Source: HRBIN29 sp034431815
GTDB lineage: Bacteria; Chloroflexota; Dehalococcoidia; Tepidiformales; Tepidiformaceae
Length of the DNA stretch: 39,907 nt
NCBI GenBank assembly: GCA_034431815.1
Contig: DAOUCS010000012.1
Span: forward strand, 1-39,907
Direction: 5' to 3'
Position numbers and translations under genes: made by a program. The notes beneath the pieces were generated by a model that ran no database searches, was not told the DNA's origin, and saw only the letters and a list, made by a program, of their open reading frames with translations. Below, piece by piece: positions 7,645 through 16,682 of the stretch (positions are counted from its first letter, which is position 1; every line of letters begins with the position of its first letter).

Positions 7645-9336
7645 TCATCGAGCGGCTGCAGCCGCGAGCAGCTCTTCGGCAGCGCGGAGGTTGGCTTCCG
7701 TGGGCCCGCCGAGCATCGCCGCGAGCTCGCGCAGCCGTTCGGAGCCCGTCACCTCCCGCACCTCGCTCCACGTTCGCCGGCCGTCGGTTTGCTTCGCCAC
7801 GACGAAATGACGGTCGCCGAAGGCCGCCACCTGCGGGAGATGTGTGATGCACAGCACCTGATGCCGCTGGGCCAGGCGGCGCAGGGCCCGCCCGACGAGC
7901 GCGCCCGCCCGGCCGCCCACACCTTCGTCCGCCTCATCGAGCACGATGGTGCGCGACGGGGACGCACTGCCGAAAACGGCCGTCAGGGCGAGGAGGAAGC
8001 GCGAGGTTTCGCCGCCGCTGGCCACCGCTGACAGCGGCCGCGGGACCTCCCCGGGATTGAACGAAGCCAAGAATTCCACCCGGTCGACGCCGGATTCGCT
8101 GAACGCGCGCGGGGCCGCCTCTGCATCACCAAGGGGAAGCGGAGACGAGGAGGGGTCGACCACTTCGTAGTCCGGCAGCCTGACTGGCACCCCATCCGGA
8201 GCATCGCTGCAGGAGAAGCCGACAGCCAGAGCGGCGTGGGGCATGGCGAGCTCCGCCAGCTCGGCAGCCACGGCCGCAGTGAGGCGCGCCGCGGCCTGCC
8301 GCCGGACGGCCGAAAGCTGCTCGGCAGCCGCCGCCAGACTCCGGCAGAGCTCTGCCTCGCGCTGCTGCAGCCCCTCCGCGGATTCCTCGGCGCTTTCGAG
8401 CGCCGCGAGCCGCTCGCTCGCCGCGGCGAGGTAGGCCAGCACCTCCTCGATCGTCTCACCGTACTTCCGCCGGAGCCGAGCGATGAGGTCCAGGCGTTCC
8501 TGGAGAGCCGCGAGCCGCTCGGGATCGGCCTCCAGCCCCTCGGCGTACCGGCGGACAGCACGGCGGAGCTCGGTCGCGGTCTCCTCGAGGACAAGGGCAA
8601 GATCGCGCACCTCGCTCGCACCGGGGTCGCGTTCGGCGATGGTGCGGGCGGCCGCGAAGGCGGCGTCGAAGGCGGGGGAGTCGAGCGCCTCGGCCAGCTC
8701 TACCGCCGCCTCGCGCAGGCGCTCGATGTTGGCGAGGCGCGAGAGCTCCTCGCGCAGGGCGGCGTCCTCTCCGGGTCGCAGTTCGGCGCGTTCGATCTCC
8801 GCCACCTCGTACCGGAGCTGATCGAGCAGGCGTTCGCGTTCGCGAGCGTCGGAGCGGAGCGCCTCGAGCCGGCGGCGCATGGCGCGCAGCTCCCGCGCGA
8901 GCCGAGCCGCTTCCTCCCTCTGGCCTTCGAGGCCGCCGTAGGCATCGAGGAAAGCCAGCTGGACAGACGGGCGAAGGAGGGCGAGCTGCTCAGCCTGGCC
9001 GTGGATATCGGCGAGCTGGCTCCCGAGCTCCTGGAGCGCTTCGAGCGTCAAAGGCTCGCCGTCGAGCATCGCCCGGGAACGGCCCGAGAGGGCGATGCTC
9101 CGTTCGAGGGTGCGCACGGTGCCGCCGATACGGACCCGGGCACGAACCGTCGCCTGGGAGGCTCCCGCGGCGATCGCCTCGCGGCCGCGGCGGGCGCCGA
9201 GGAGGAAGGCGAGTGCGTCAACGATGAGCGATTTCCCGGCACCGGTTTCGCCGGTGAAGACCGTGAGGCCCGGCCCGAGGGCGAGCCGCACCGAGCGGGC
9301 AACCGCGAAGTTCTCAATGACGAGTTCTTCAAACAC
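7645..9336 (-). CDS. recN: DNA repair protein RecN
   Basis: A 563-residue SMC-like ATPase involved in double-strand-break repair in the nucleoid. The Walker A motif GETGAGKS is at 29-36, the ABC-type signature reads VASGGETSRF in the C-terminal third, and Walker B reads RTIVLDEADEGVGG. The middle is a long, Ala/Glu/Arg-rich coiled coil. Length is normal. The start is GTG at 9336 and overlaps the NAD kinase stop by eight bases. tlyA, NAD kinase and recN occur in this order in many bacteria, so this is a conserved operon. It is convergent with the molybdoprotein gene, leaving only 17 bases between stops, and I see no clear terminator there. Confidence 0.95.
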   Translation of the reverse strand: MFEELVIENFAVARSVRLALGPGLTVFTGETGAGKSLIVDALAFLLGARRGREAIAAGASQATVRARVRIGGTVRTLERSIALSGRSRAMLDGEPLTLEALQELGSQLADIHGQAEQLALLRPSVQLAFLDAYGGLEGQREEAARLARELRAMRRRLEALRSDARERERLLDQLRYEVAEIERAELRPGEDAALREELSRLANIERLREAAVELAEALDSPAFDAAFAAARTIAERDPGASEVRDLALVLEETATELRRAVRRYAEGLEADPERLAALQERLDLIARLRRKYGETIEEVLAYLAAASERLAALESAEESAEGLQQREAELCRSLAAAAEQLSAVRRQAAARLTAAVAAELAELAMPHAALAVGFSCSDAPDGVPVRLPDYEVVDPSSSPLPLGDAEAAPRAFSESGVDRVEFLASFNPGEVPRPLSAVASGGETSRFLLALTAVFGSASPSRTIVLDEADEGVGGRAGALVGRALRRLAQRHQVLCITHLPQVAAFGDRHFVVAKQTDGRRTWSEVREVTGSERLRELAAMLGGPTEANLRAAEELLAAAAAR

Positions 9337-10186
9337 CGGTGCTCATCGGGCTCGAAAGCGTGCCTTCGAGCTTTTCGGCGAGCTCGGCATAGAAGGACGA
9401 CGGGTCGCGGAAGCGTACGAAGCGGGTGACGTGTTCGCTCAGCCGGACGAACACCCGCACCCGGTTGCTCACCGGCAGGTCCTCCTGCCCGTCGACGGAG
9501 AGGATGCCGTCGTGCTCCGAGGCGACGCGCAGCTCGACGACGGAGTCCGGTTGGAGGACGATCGAGCGTCCTAGCGCGAGGTGCGCGGAGACCGGCGTGA
9601 GCACGAGGTGGTGTTCCGTGGGTGCCATGATCGGTCCGCCCGCGGCGAGGGAGTAGCCGGTCGACCCCGTGGGGGTGGCGACGATGATGCCGTCACAGCG
9701 GTACACCGCCACGCGCGCCCCGTCGATGCGCACATCGATGTAGATGGGCCGCCCGACGTGTTCGCGGCTGAGGACGATGTCGTTCAGCCCGTGGAAGGTG
9801 AGGGGTTCCGCTCCCGGCCCGTCGACGACGTCGGCCCGGACCATGACCCGCTCCTCGATCCGCCACTCCTCGGCGAGGATGCGCTCGAAGTGGGTGAAGA
9901 GATCCCGCGGGCTCATGTCGGTGAGGAATCCCAGCCGGCCCATATTGACCCCGAGGATGGGCGTGGCGTGGGGAACGACCACGCGTGCGGCGCGGAGGAC
10001 CGTCCCATCGCCGCCGATGCACACGACCAGGCTCGCCCGTTCCACGTGGGCGGCGCCAGCCTGCTCCCAGGCGTCAGCGACGAACGTCTCCACCCCGTGG
10101 CGTTCGAGCTCGGTTGCGAGCTGCCGGGAGAGCGCCGCTGCGCCTTCGCTGCGCGGATGGTGGAACACGACCACTCGTTCTAGCAC
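9329..10186 (-). CDS. nadK: NAD kinase
   Basis: A 285-residue enzyme that phosphorylates NAD to NADP using ATP or polyphosphate. The key motif GGDGT is at about 58-62; NMGRLGFLTD, LNDIVLSR and CDGIIVATPTGSTGYSLAAGGPI-type segments follow in the normal order. The GTG at 10186 is chosen because AGGAGG sits seven bases before it and the family fold begins there; the open frame extends 39 residues upstream without homology. The first seven bases overlap the tlyA stop, and the 3' end overlaps the recN start, so all three genes are coupled. Confidence 0.95.
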   Translation of the reverse strand: MLERVVVFHHPRSEGAAALSRQLATELERHGVETFVADAWEQAGAAHVERASLVVCIGGDGTVLRAARVVVPHATPILGVNMGRLGFLTDMSPRDLFTHFERILAEEWRIEERVMVRADVVDGPGAEPLTFHGLNDIVLSREHVGRPIYIDVRIDGARVAVYRCDGIIVATPTGSTGYSLAAGGPIMAPTEHHLVLTPVSAHLALGRSIVLQPDSVVELRVASEHDGILSVDGQEDLPVSNRVRVFVRLSEHVTRFVRFRDPSSFYAELAEKLEGTLSSPMSTGV

Positions 10187-10932
10187 GGCCGGGCCTCCTG
10201 GCAGGGCGTCCGAAGCCAGAACAGCTCCTCCCGATTCCCGTCGGCGCCCGGGATGGGCGACGGAATTCGCCCCACTACCTCCCAGCCCGCGGAGGCGGCC
10301 CACGCAGCGAACTCCTCGGCGAGGGATTGGCGAAGCGCCTCATCACGAATGACCCCGCCGCGGGGCACTCGCCCTCGGCCGGCTTCGAACTGGGGCTTGA
10401 AGAGTACGACGCAGGGCGTGCCGGGGGGCACGCGCCGGGCAACCGCCGGCAGAACGAGCCGGAGCGAGATGAAGGAGACGTCGGCGGTCACGAAGTCGAC
10501 CGGCCCGACGTCGGGCAGCTCGCGGGCGTTCACCCCCTCGAGGACGACCACGCGGGGGTCGGAGCGGAGGCGGGCGTGCAGCTGGCCGCGGCCGACGTCG
10601 ACTGCAACCACTTCGCGCGCGCCGCGCTGCAGCAGGCAGTCGGTGAAGCCCCCCGTCCCCGCGCCAATGTCGAGGCAGCGCAGGCCGCGGACGTCGATGC
10701 CGAACGCCTCCAGTGCGGCCTCGAGCTTGTAGCCGCCCCTGGAGACGAACCGAACGGGCTCCACGAGCTCGACGGGGGCATCGGCGGGAAGCGGCGTGCT
10801 CGGCTTTACGAGGACCTGCGTGCCCACGCGCGCCCTTCCTGCGGCGATGATTCGCTGGGCCTGTTCGCGGCTCTCCGCCAGGCCCCGCTCCACCAAGAGG
10901 ACATCGGCGCGTACGCGCTTGGCTGCGGTCAC
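10180..10932 (-). CDS. tlyA: TlyA-family rRNA 2'-O-methyltransferase
   Basis: A 250-residue protein with an N-terminal S4 RNA-binding domain (about 7-60) and a FtsJ/RrmJ-type SAM methyltransferase domain. The SAM motif LDIGAGTGGFT is at about 87-97, with acidic residue Asp112 in VAVDVG binding the ribose. RGGYKL before the SAM motif and ADVSFISL after it are TlyA signatures. TlyA enzymes methylate ribose 2'-OH groups in 16S and 23S rRNA and influence capreomycin susceptibility; the old name haemolysin reflects an early assay. The start is GTG at 10932. It is the first gene of the tlyA, nadK, recN operon. Confidence 0.92.
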   Translation of the reverse strand: MTAAKRVRADVLLVERGLAESREQAQRIIAAGRARVGTQVLVKPSTPLPADAPVELVEPVRFVSRGGYKLEAALEAFGIDVRGLRCLDIGAGTGGFTDCLLQRGAREVVAVDVGRGQLHARLRSDPRVVVLEGVNARELPDVGPVDFVTADVSFISLRLVLPAVARRVPPGTPCVVLFKPQFEAGRGRVPRGGVIRDEALRQSLAEEFAAWAASAGWEVVGRIPSPIPGADGNREELFWLRTPCQEARPC

Positions 10933-11025
10933 GGCCCAAGGCTAGGGCTCGCCGGGGCAGGGTGACAAGATGGTCGACCCCAGGGCATGTGAGCAGGAGC
11001 GCGCCGTCGCGTAAGCTTGGAGGCC

Positions 11026-11508
11026 ATGGAGGAGGCAGCCGTCGCCCGTGTCGCGGCCGCGCTGCGCGAGCTGGGAATCCCCAGCGAGCCCATCGTCTTC
11101 AGCCAGCCGACGAGCACGGCGGAGGAGGCAGCGGCAGCGGTCGGCTGCGAACTCGGCCAGATCGTGAAGACGCTGGTGTTCGTTGCCGATGGCCGCTACG
11201 TCCTCGTTCTGGCCGCCGGCGACCGGCGCGTGGACCCGGCGCGTCTGGCGCGAATCCTTGGCATGCCGCGGAAGCGGGTGCGAATGGCGACCCCGGCGGA
11301 GGTCCGAGCAGCGACCGGGTACGACGTGGGCGGCGTGCCTCCGGTGGGCCACAGCGAGCCGTTCGATGTGATCGTCGACGAGAGCCTGCGCCGATACGGG
11401 AGGGTCTGGGCAGCTGCAGGCACTCCCAACGCCGTTTTCGCGGTCGGGACCGACGACCTTGCACGGGCGGTCAAGGGTCAATGGGCAGCGATCGCGCAGG
11501 AACGCTGA
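11026..11508 (+). CDS. YbaK/ProX-type aminoacyl-tRNA deacylase-like protein
   Basis: A 160-residue protein of the YbaK/EbsC superfamily, whose members hydrolyse mischarged tRNAs such as Cys-tRNA-Pro or Ala-tRNA-Pro. The invariant lysine is Lys48 in QIVKTLVF, and the C-terminal signature GGVPPVGHSEPFDVIVDESL is intact, as is GTPNAVFAV. ATG at 11026 is used; GGAGG lies only two bases upstream, so a TTG at 11017 is an alternative that would add three residues. Specificity cannot be read. The 3' end overlaps the next gene by 28 bases, so the two are probably co-expressed although no functional tie is known. Confidence 0.88.
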   Translation: MEEAAVARVAAALRELGIPSEPIVFSQPTSTAEEAAAAVGCELGQIVKTLVFVADGRYVLVLAAGDRRVDPARLARILGMPRKRVRMATPAEVRAATGYDVGGVPPVGHSEPFDVIVDESLRRYGRVWAAAGTPNAVFAVGTDDLARAVKGQWAAIAQER

Positions 11509-12428
11509 GCCGCGAGGCGGCACGGCCGGGTGCGCAGCTCCGCGCCCTCGTGTCCGCCGTGCGGCCGTTCCAGTGGCCGAAGAACCTTATCGTCTTCGCA
11601 GCGCTGCTGTTCAGCGTCGGCGATGCATGGACGCCCCGCGCCCCGGAGTCGTGGCAGCCGCTCGCGGGGCGTGTCGCCCTGCTCTTCGTTGCATGGTGTC
11701 TCGCTGCCAGCGGCGTCTACCTGGTTAACGACCTCCGCGACGCCCCCTTTGACCGCTTCCATCCCCGGAAGCGCACGCGGCCCCTGGCAGCAGGCGAGCT
11801 CAGCCCGGGGCTGGCCACCGCCGCAGCCGCCGTGCTTGTCTCAGGGGGGCTCGCAACGGGATTCGCTGCCTCGTTCGAAGGAGGAGCGATGCTCGCCGGA
11901 TACGCGGGGGGCATGCTCGCCTACACGTTCGCCCTGAAAGCGATGCCTGTGGTCGACGTGCTCATCCTCTCCGCGGGCGTTGTGATGCGGGCGGCCGCCG
12001 GGGCGGTGGTCATCGATGTGGCCATCAGTCCGTGGCTCTACGTCTGCTCGGCATCAGCAGCGTGGTTCCTCGCTGTGAGCAAGCGGTGGGCAGAGGCGCG
12101 CGCGTTGGGAGAGGATGCGGGGAATCACCGGCCGGCACTGGCGAAGTACCCTCCTGTCGTGCTCGACCAGATGCTCACGGTCAGCGCGGGAGCGGCGCTC
12201 GTGTCGTATGCGCTCTACTCCATCGAGTCGGCGAACGTGCCGAGCAACGGGGCAATGGCCCTGACGGTGCCCTTCGTTGCCTTCGCGATCTTCCGCTACC
12301 TCTACCTGCTCGCCGGGCCGCGCGCCGGTGACGCGCCGGACCGCATCCTCTTCACCGACCCGGCGATCGTCGCTTCCGTGCTCGGATTCGTCATCACGGC
12401 CGTATCCGTGCTCGCAGCCTCGGGCTAG
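11481..12428 (+). CDS. UbiA-family decaprenyl-phosphate phosphoribosyltransferase homologue
   Basis: A 315-residue polytopic membrane prenyltransferase. The first Asp-rich motif reads NDLRDAPFD (83-91), followed by HPRKRTRPLAAGELS. The opening RPFQWPKNLIVFAALLF is characteristic of the branch that includes mycobacterial Rv3806c, which moves 5-phosphoribose from PRPP to polyprenyl phosphate, the first step to the arabinofuranose donor. About eight to nine hydrophobic segments are visible. ATG at 11481 is chosen because AAGGG precedes it and homology starts about 28 residues later; the open frame extends far upstream through the YbaK gene. The epimerase (DprE1/DprE2) and phosphatase partners are not in the window. 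Family is secure; the exact substrate is inferred. Confidence 0.85.
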   Translation: MGSDRAGTLSREAARPGAQLRALVSAVRPFQWPKNLIVFAALLFSVGDAWTPRAPESWQPLAGRVALLFVAWCLAASGVYLVNDLRDAPFDRFHPRKRTRPLAAGELSPGLATAAAAVLVSGGLATGFAASFEGGAMLAGYAGGMLAYTFALKAMPVVDVLILSAGVVMRAAAGAVVIDVAISPWLYVCSASAAWFLAVSKRWAEARALGEDAGNHRPALAKYPPVVLDQMLTVSAGAALVSYALYSIESANVPSNGAMALTVPFVAFAIFRYLYLLAGPRAGDAPDRILFTDPAIVASVLGFVITAVSVLAASG

Positions 12429-13276
12429 CGCTCGGGAGGGCCAGAGACTGCCCACTCCGGGTGCCCGCTCCAGGTCCAGGCGCGGTGGGTGCGGCTGATG
12501 CCCATCAGCATCCCGGCGAGCGCGCTCGGGTGGACGAACAGGCCCGCCGAGGGGTCGCGCTCATCCTCCCAGGCGAAGCGCGCGCCCGACCGTTGCAGCC
12601 GTTCCGCAATGGGAGCGATCTCGTCGGCTTCGGCGAAGCACATGTAGAGAGAGGGCCCGCGCCGGCGGTGGAAGCGGGCCATGGCGCCGTCGCCCCAGGG
12701 CTGCGTGATCTCGATGCGGTGTAGCCGGCGAGGGTCGAAGAGCGTCAGGATGCCTTCGTATCCCCAACGGTCGCTGCGAATGGGGCAGAACGCGCTGCGG
12801 TCGAGCCCGAAGAGGTCGGCGTATCGAATCTCGGCGGCGCGCCAGTCGTCGACGACGTTCGTCACTTCGTACAGGTTCCGCACAACGCCGGCGGGCTCGC
12901 GCTGCTCTTCGGGCACCACGAGGCAGGGCATTCCGAAGGTGGCCTCGGCGGGTATGAAGAGGCGCCCGTTGTCGTCCTGAATGGCCACGCCTCGCTCCCG
13001 CAAGCGCCGCTCGAGGCTGGGCAGGTCTGCGGTGGCGAAGCCTACGGCGGCTAAGCCCTGACCCCACCGGGCCGCGAAATCGTGCAAGGGTCCCGGTCCG
13101 GTGGGACGGAAGATTTCGACTTCGCTCGTCCCGAGGCGCAGGACGAGCCCTTCTCCTCCGAGCACCGCGCTGGACCGTGCGCCTGCTATTGCAGCGCCGA
13201 GGAGTTCCTCGAAGGGCCTGGCGGCGGTTCTGGGATCCTCGGCAGCGAGGATCACGCGGTCGACAGCGGTGAGCAC
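12425..13276 (-). CDS. VOC-superfamily (glyoxalase-like) protein with two tandem domains
   Basis: A 283-residue protein with two vicinal-oxygen-chelate modules, about 1-125 and 130-270. The N-terminal module starts AVDRVILAAEDPRTAARPFEELLG, the usual first strand and helix of the fold; the second resumes at NLYEVTNVVDDWRAAEIRYADLFGLD. VOC proteins include dioxygenases, glyoxalases, epimerases and resistance proteins, and the metal-binding residues are not clear enough to choose. The start is GTG at 13276. It follows clpX by 70 bases on the same strand and may be the last gene of that operon. Its last four bases overlap the UbiA-family gene convergently. Function unknown. Confidence 0.8.
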   Translation of the reverse strand: MLTAVDRVILAAEDPRTAARPFEELLGAAIAGARSSAVLGGEGLVLRLGTSEVEIFRPTGPGPLHDFAARWGQGLAAVGFATADLPSLERRLRERGVAIQDDNGRLFIPAEATFGMPCLVVPEEQREPAGVVRNLYEVTNVVDDWRAAEIRYADLFGLDRSAFCPIRSDRWGYEGILTLFDPRRLHRIEITQPWGDGAMARFHRRRGPSLYMCFAEADEIAPIAERLQRSGARFAWEDERDPSAGLFVHPSALAGMLMGISRTHRAWTWSGHPEWAVSGPPER

Positions 13277-13346
13277 GGCGAACCCTTGCCGACGGACTCG
13301 GCACGAGCCTACGCGTGCTGCCGGCCCGTGCCAACCCCGCCGAGGT

Positions 13347-14666
13347 TCAGGCCGATTCGCCGCGGATCTTTTCGATGGGCGATGTCTCGAGCTCGACCGG
13401 CTGACCGCCGCGTGTCAGCAGAATCGGCCGCTGCCGCTTGAGGATGACGTCGGCGTTGACGACGCACTTCACGATTTCGGTGCGGCCGGGGATTTCGTAC
13501 ATCACGTCGAGCAGGCGATCCTCGAGCACGGAGCGGAGCCCCCGCGCACCGGTCTTCTTGCGCAGCGCTTCGTCAGCGATGGCGCGAAGGGCGTCATCGG
13601 TGAACACAAGCTCCACGCCGTCCATGGCGAAGTACCGCTGGTACTGCTTGATGAGCGCGTTCTTCGGCTCGGTAAGGATGCGGATGAGCGCGTCACGGTC
13701 GAGCGACTGCAGCGGCACGACCATGGGAAGACGGCCGACGAACTCTGGGATGAGCCCGAAGGCGAGGAGGTCGTCGTGGGTAACGTGTCGGAGGAGCTCG
13801 TCGGTGCGCTTCGGGCCCTTGAAGCCGCGGTCGGCGGTGAAACCGATGCGGACGTGGTCGCGCGTGAGGCGCTTCTCGATGATGTTCTCGAGCCCTTCGA
13901 AGGCGCCGCCGCAGATGAAGAGGATGTTCTGGGTGTTGATCTGGATGAAGTCCTGATGGGGGTGTTTGCGGCCGCCCTGGGGCGGGACGTTGGCGATGCA
14001 ACCCTCGATGATCTTCAGCAGCGCCTGCTGGACGCCCTCGCCCGAGACATCCCGGGTGATGGAGGGGTTGTCGCCCTTCCGTGCGATCTTGTCGATCTCG
14101 TCGATATAGATGATGCCCCGTTCGGCCCGCTGGATGTCGTAGTCGGCCGCCTGGATGAGGTGGAGGAGGATGTTCTCGACGTCTTCGCCCACGTACCCTG
14201 CTTCGGTCAGGGCCGTGGCATCGGCCACGGAGAAGGGAACGTCAAGAATTTTGGCGAGGGTGCGGGCGAGCAGCGTCTTCCCCACGCCGGTAGGGCCGAC
14301 GAGGAGGATGTTCGATTTCTCCAGTTCGACGTCGCTGCTGCCGATGGAGTTGATGCGCTTGTAGTGGTTGTAGACGGCCACCGAGAGCACCTTCTTGGCG
14401 TGCTCCTGGCCGACGACGTACTCGTTCAGGTGCTCGTAAATGTACTTCGGCGGGGGGATAGAGGCGGCGGGCGCCCCGGCCGCGCGCCCCCTAGCCTGCG
14501 ACGAGGCAGGCCCCGTTTCCTCCTCGATGATCTCGCGGCAGAGGTCGACGCACTCGTCGCAGATGTAGACTGCCCCGGGGCCAGCGATGAGCCGGCGAAC
14601 CTGGTCCTGGTTCTTGCCGCAGAACGAGCAGTGGTATTGGACGCGGTTGGTGCGGTTGCCGGCCAA
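13347..14666 (-). CDS. clpX: ATP-dependent Clp protease ATP-binding subunit ClpX
   Basis: A 439-residue AAA+ unfoldase that feeds substrates to ClpP. The N-terminal zinc-binding domain has Cys13, Cys16, Cys36 and Cys39. The Walker A motif GPTGVGKT is at 124-131 and Walker B reads IIYIDEIDKI. The C-terminal sensor-2 domain is present and the length is normal. The start is a TTG at 14666; it is supported by GAGGGGG seven bases upstream and by the family start. Only 12 bases separate it from the clpP stop, so the ribosome site lies across that stop. The operon order is tig, clpP, clpX, as in many bacteria. Confidence 0.96.
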   Translation of the reverse strand: MAGNRTNRVQYHCSFCGKNQDQVRRLIAGPGAVYICDECVDLCREIIEEETGPASSQARGRAAGAPAASIPPPKYIYEHLNEYVVGQEHAKKVLSVAVYNHYKRINSIGSSDVELEKSNILLVGPTGVGKTLLARTLAKILDVPFSVADATALTEAGYVGEDVENILLHLIQAADYDIQRAERGIIYIDEIDKIARKGDNPSITRDVSGEGVQQALLKIIEGCIANVPPQGGRKHPHQDFIQINTQNILFICGGAFEGLENIIEKRLTRDHVRIGFTADRGFKGPKRTDELLRHVTHDDLLAFGLIPEFVGRLPMVVPLQSLDRDALIRILTEPKNALIKQYQRYFAMDGVELVFTDDALRAIADEALRKKTGARGLRSVLEDRLLDVMYEIPGRTEIVKCVVNADVILKRQRPILLTRGGQPVELETSPIEKIRGESA

Positions 14667-14678
14667 CGTTGAACCCCC

Positions 14679-15317
14679 TCAGCGCTTTTCCGCAGTCTTC
14701 TCGGCGGGCGGCATCAGCAGTTCATCGACGAATCCGTACTCCTTGGCCCCCTGGGCGTCGAGGTAGAAGTCTCGGTCGAAGTCCCGGGCGACCTTCTCGG
14801 GGGGCTGACCGGTGTGCTTCGAGATGAGGTTGCGGATGATTTCGTTGTTGCGAAGGATCTCCTTCGCCGCAATTTCAATATCGGCAGCCTGCCCGCGCGC
14901 ACCACCAAGCGCCTGGTGCATGTGCACTGTCGCGTTGGGCAGCGCGTACCGCTTGCCCGGAGCCCCGGCGGCGAGGAGTACCGTCGCCATGGAGGCCGTC
15001 TGGCCGACTGCGATGGTGGAGACGTCCGGCTGGATGAGCTGCATGGTGTCGTAAATCGCGAGGCCGGCGCTGATGACGCCCCCCGGAGAATGGATGTACA
15101 AGCTGATATCGCGCTCCGGATCTTCCCGCTGCAGGTACAGCAGCTGGGCGACGATCAGGTTCGCAACCTGATCATCGATCGGAGTCCCCAGAAAGACGAT
15201 CCGCTCCTTCAGCAGGAGCGAAAAAATGTCAAAGGCCCGCTCGCTGCGTGGGCCGGACTCGATGACCATCGGGATGACGGCCTGGACCAGGGGATGGATC
15301 ACGGGGCGCTCGGTCAC
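14679..15317 (-). CDS. clpP: ATP-dependent Clp protease proteolytic subunit ClpP
   Basis: A 212-residue serine peptidase that forms the tetradecameric degradation chamber. The catalytic triad is Ser109 (QTASMA), His134 (HMHQALGG) and Asp183 (DRDFYL), with the same spacing as in E. coli ClpP. The GTG at 15317 is preceded by AGGAGG with a seven-base spacer and overlaps the tig stop codon as GTGA. The N-terminal stretch is slightly longer than the mature enzyme and may be a propeptide. The C-terminal tail is short and charged. It works with ClpX encoded next to it. Confidence 0.96.
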   Translation of the reverse strand: MTERPVIHPLVQAVIPMVIESGPRSERAFDIFSLLLKERIVFLGTPIDDQVANLIVAQLLYLQREDPERDISLYIHSPGGVISAGLAIYDTMQLIQPDVSTIAVGQTASMATVLLAAGAPGKRYALPNATVHMHQALGGARGQAADIEIAAKEILRNNEIIRNLISKHTGQPPEKVARDFDRDFYLDAQGAKEYGFVDELLMPPAEKTAEKR

Positions 15318-16627
15318 GCGGATGCCTCCTCTGCCGCGGCCGGGGCGCCGTCGGTGCCGGTGACGACCGCCTGCAGCCGCTCGAGCGTTTTGCGCCGGTA
15401 GAGCTGGTTGCGGATAGCTTCACGGCCCCGCGGGTCGGAGAAAACCTCGATGAAGCGGCTGCGCTCAGGCTCCCGGTCGCCAGCGAGCCGCTCGATTTCA
15501 GCGGTGACCTCGTCGTCGCTCACTTCGATCCCTTCCCGCTCGGCGAAAGCCTCGAAGACCAGCGAGCGCTCGACGCGGCGGGCTGCTGCCTCGCGGAGGG
15601 AGGCGCGGAACTCCGCCTCGCTCCGCCCGATGCGGCGCAGCTCGGCAAGGAAGGCCTGGCGGTCGTCGCCCGCCATCTCCCGCACCATGTGGTCGATTTC
15701 GTGCTCGACAAGCAGCTCCGGGTACTCGAGCTTGGAGAGCTCGACGAGCTTATCGAGCGCTTCGAGGCGGAGCTTCTCCTCGGCCTCGCGGCGGAACGCC
15801 TCCTCCAGCTCGGCGCGGATACGCGTCCGCAGCGCGTCGATGGTCGGGAACTCCTCGGCGTCGATCTGCTGTGCGAACTCGTCGTCAAGTTCCGGAAGCT
15901 GCTCTTCCTTCACCTCGCGAACGGTCAGGGTGAGACGGACGCGCTTTCCCCGGAACCGCTCGATGGAGAAGGAGTCGGGGACCTCGAGCTCCAACTCCTT
16001 CGAATCTCCCTTTGCCATGCCGATGAACGCCTCGGCGAGCCCGGGGATGAGGAGCGTCTGCCCTTCGCGCAAGATGAACTCGGCGGCTTCGTCCTCGATG
16101 AAGGTTTCGCCCTCGGCGGTCGCGCCCCTCACGTCTGCGGTAACGACGTCGTTCCACCGGATGGGCCGGTCCACGGGAACATAGAGGGCGCGCCGGCGGC
16201 GGAGAGCGAGGAGCTGCTCTTCCACCATCTCGTCGGTGACCGGAGTGGGCTCCAGGGGAATGCGGAGCGACGTGTAGTCACCGAGCTCGACGGTGGGCTT
16301 CACGGGCACCACCGCCTTGAAGCGGACCGGCTCCAAATCGAGGATCTCGACGTGCGGGCGGCCGATGGGCTCGACGTTCTCCCTGGCTACCGCCTCGCCG
16401 AAGGCGTCGCCCACGAGCTCATCGAGCGCCTCGCGGAGGAGTCCTTCCCGCCCCACCAGGCGCTCAACGACGGCGCGGGGCGCCTTCCCGGGGCGGAACC
16501 CGGGGATTTTCGTGCGCCGAACGATTCGGCGGTAGGCCGCCTCGAGAGAGCGCTCGACCCGCTCCGGGTCGACTTCGATTTCAAGTTGGACGCGGCTCTG
16601 GGGGAGTCGTTCGAGCGTAACCTTCAC
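15314..16627 (-). CDS. tig: Trigger factor, ribosome-associated chaperone
   Basis: A 437-residue chaperone that binds the ribosome near the exit tunnel and shields nascent chains. The ribosome-docking signature GFRPGKAP is at 43-50. The central FKBP-like prolyl isomerase region runs from about 155 to 245, and the C-terminal helical arms follow, rich in Glu, Arg and Leu. The start is GTG at 16627 (VKVTLERLP); GGAGGG lies about ten bases upstream. The open frame extends another 102 residues upstream into the permease gene with no homology and is not used. It heads the tig, clpP, clpX operon with a likely promoter box at 16652-16657. Confidence 0.94.
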   Translation of the reverse strand: MKVTLERLPQSRVQLEIEVDPERVERSLEAAYRRIVRRTKIPGFRPGKAPRAVVERLVGREGLLREALDELVGDAFGEAVARENVEPIGRPHVEILDLEPVRFKAVVPVKPTVELGDYTSLRIPLEPTPVTDEMVEEQLLALRRRRALYVPVDRPIRWNDVVTADVRGATAEGETFIEDEAAEFILREGQTLLIPGLAEAFIGMAKGDSKELELEVPDSFSIERFRGKRVRLTLTVREVKEEQLPELDDEFAQQIDAEEFPTIDALRTRIRAELEEAFRREAEEKLRLEALDKLVELSKLEYPELLVEHEIDHMVREMAGDDRQAFLAELRRIGRSEAEFRASLREAAARRVERSLVFEAFAEREGIEVSDDEVTAEIERLAGDREPERSRFIEVFSDPRGREAIRNQLYRRKTLERLQAVVTGTDGAPAAAEEASA

Positions 16628-16651
16628 CGTCTGGGGGCCCTCCGACAACCG

Positions 16652-16657
16652 AGTATA
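16652..16657 (-). promoter_or_regulatory. Predicted -10 box for the tig-clpP-clpX operon
   Basis: TATACT on the minus strand (16657-16652), five of six to consensus, 24 bases before the tig start codon. No good -35 hexamer is visible at the right distance. The same octamer context, GGTATACTC-like, precedes the ABC-importer operon at 20378. Confidence 0.4.
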
Positions 16658-16682
16658 CCAGAGGAGGTGCGAGGGACCGGGG

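Noticed and set aside
8236..9429. 397-residue open frame antisense to recN
   Set aside because: Shadow of the recN coiled-coil region; repeats of Leu/Glu/Gly come from codon bias.
13101..14672. 523-residue open frame antisense to clpX
   Set aside because: Composition is Asp/Val/Glu-rich without domain structure, a usual shadow of a GC-rich gene; clpX on the other strand is unambiguous.
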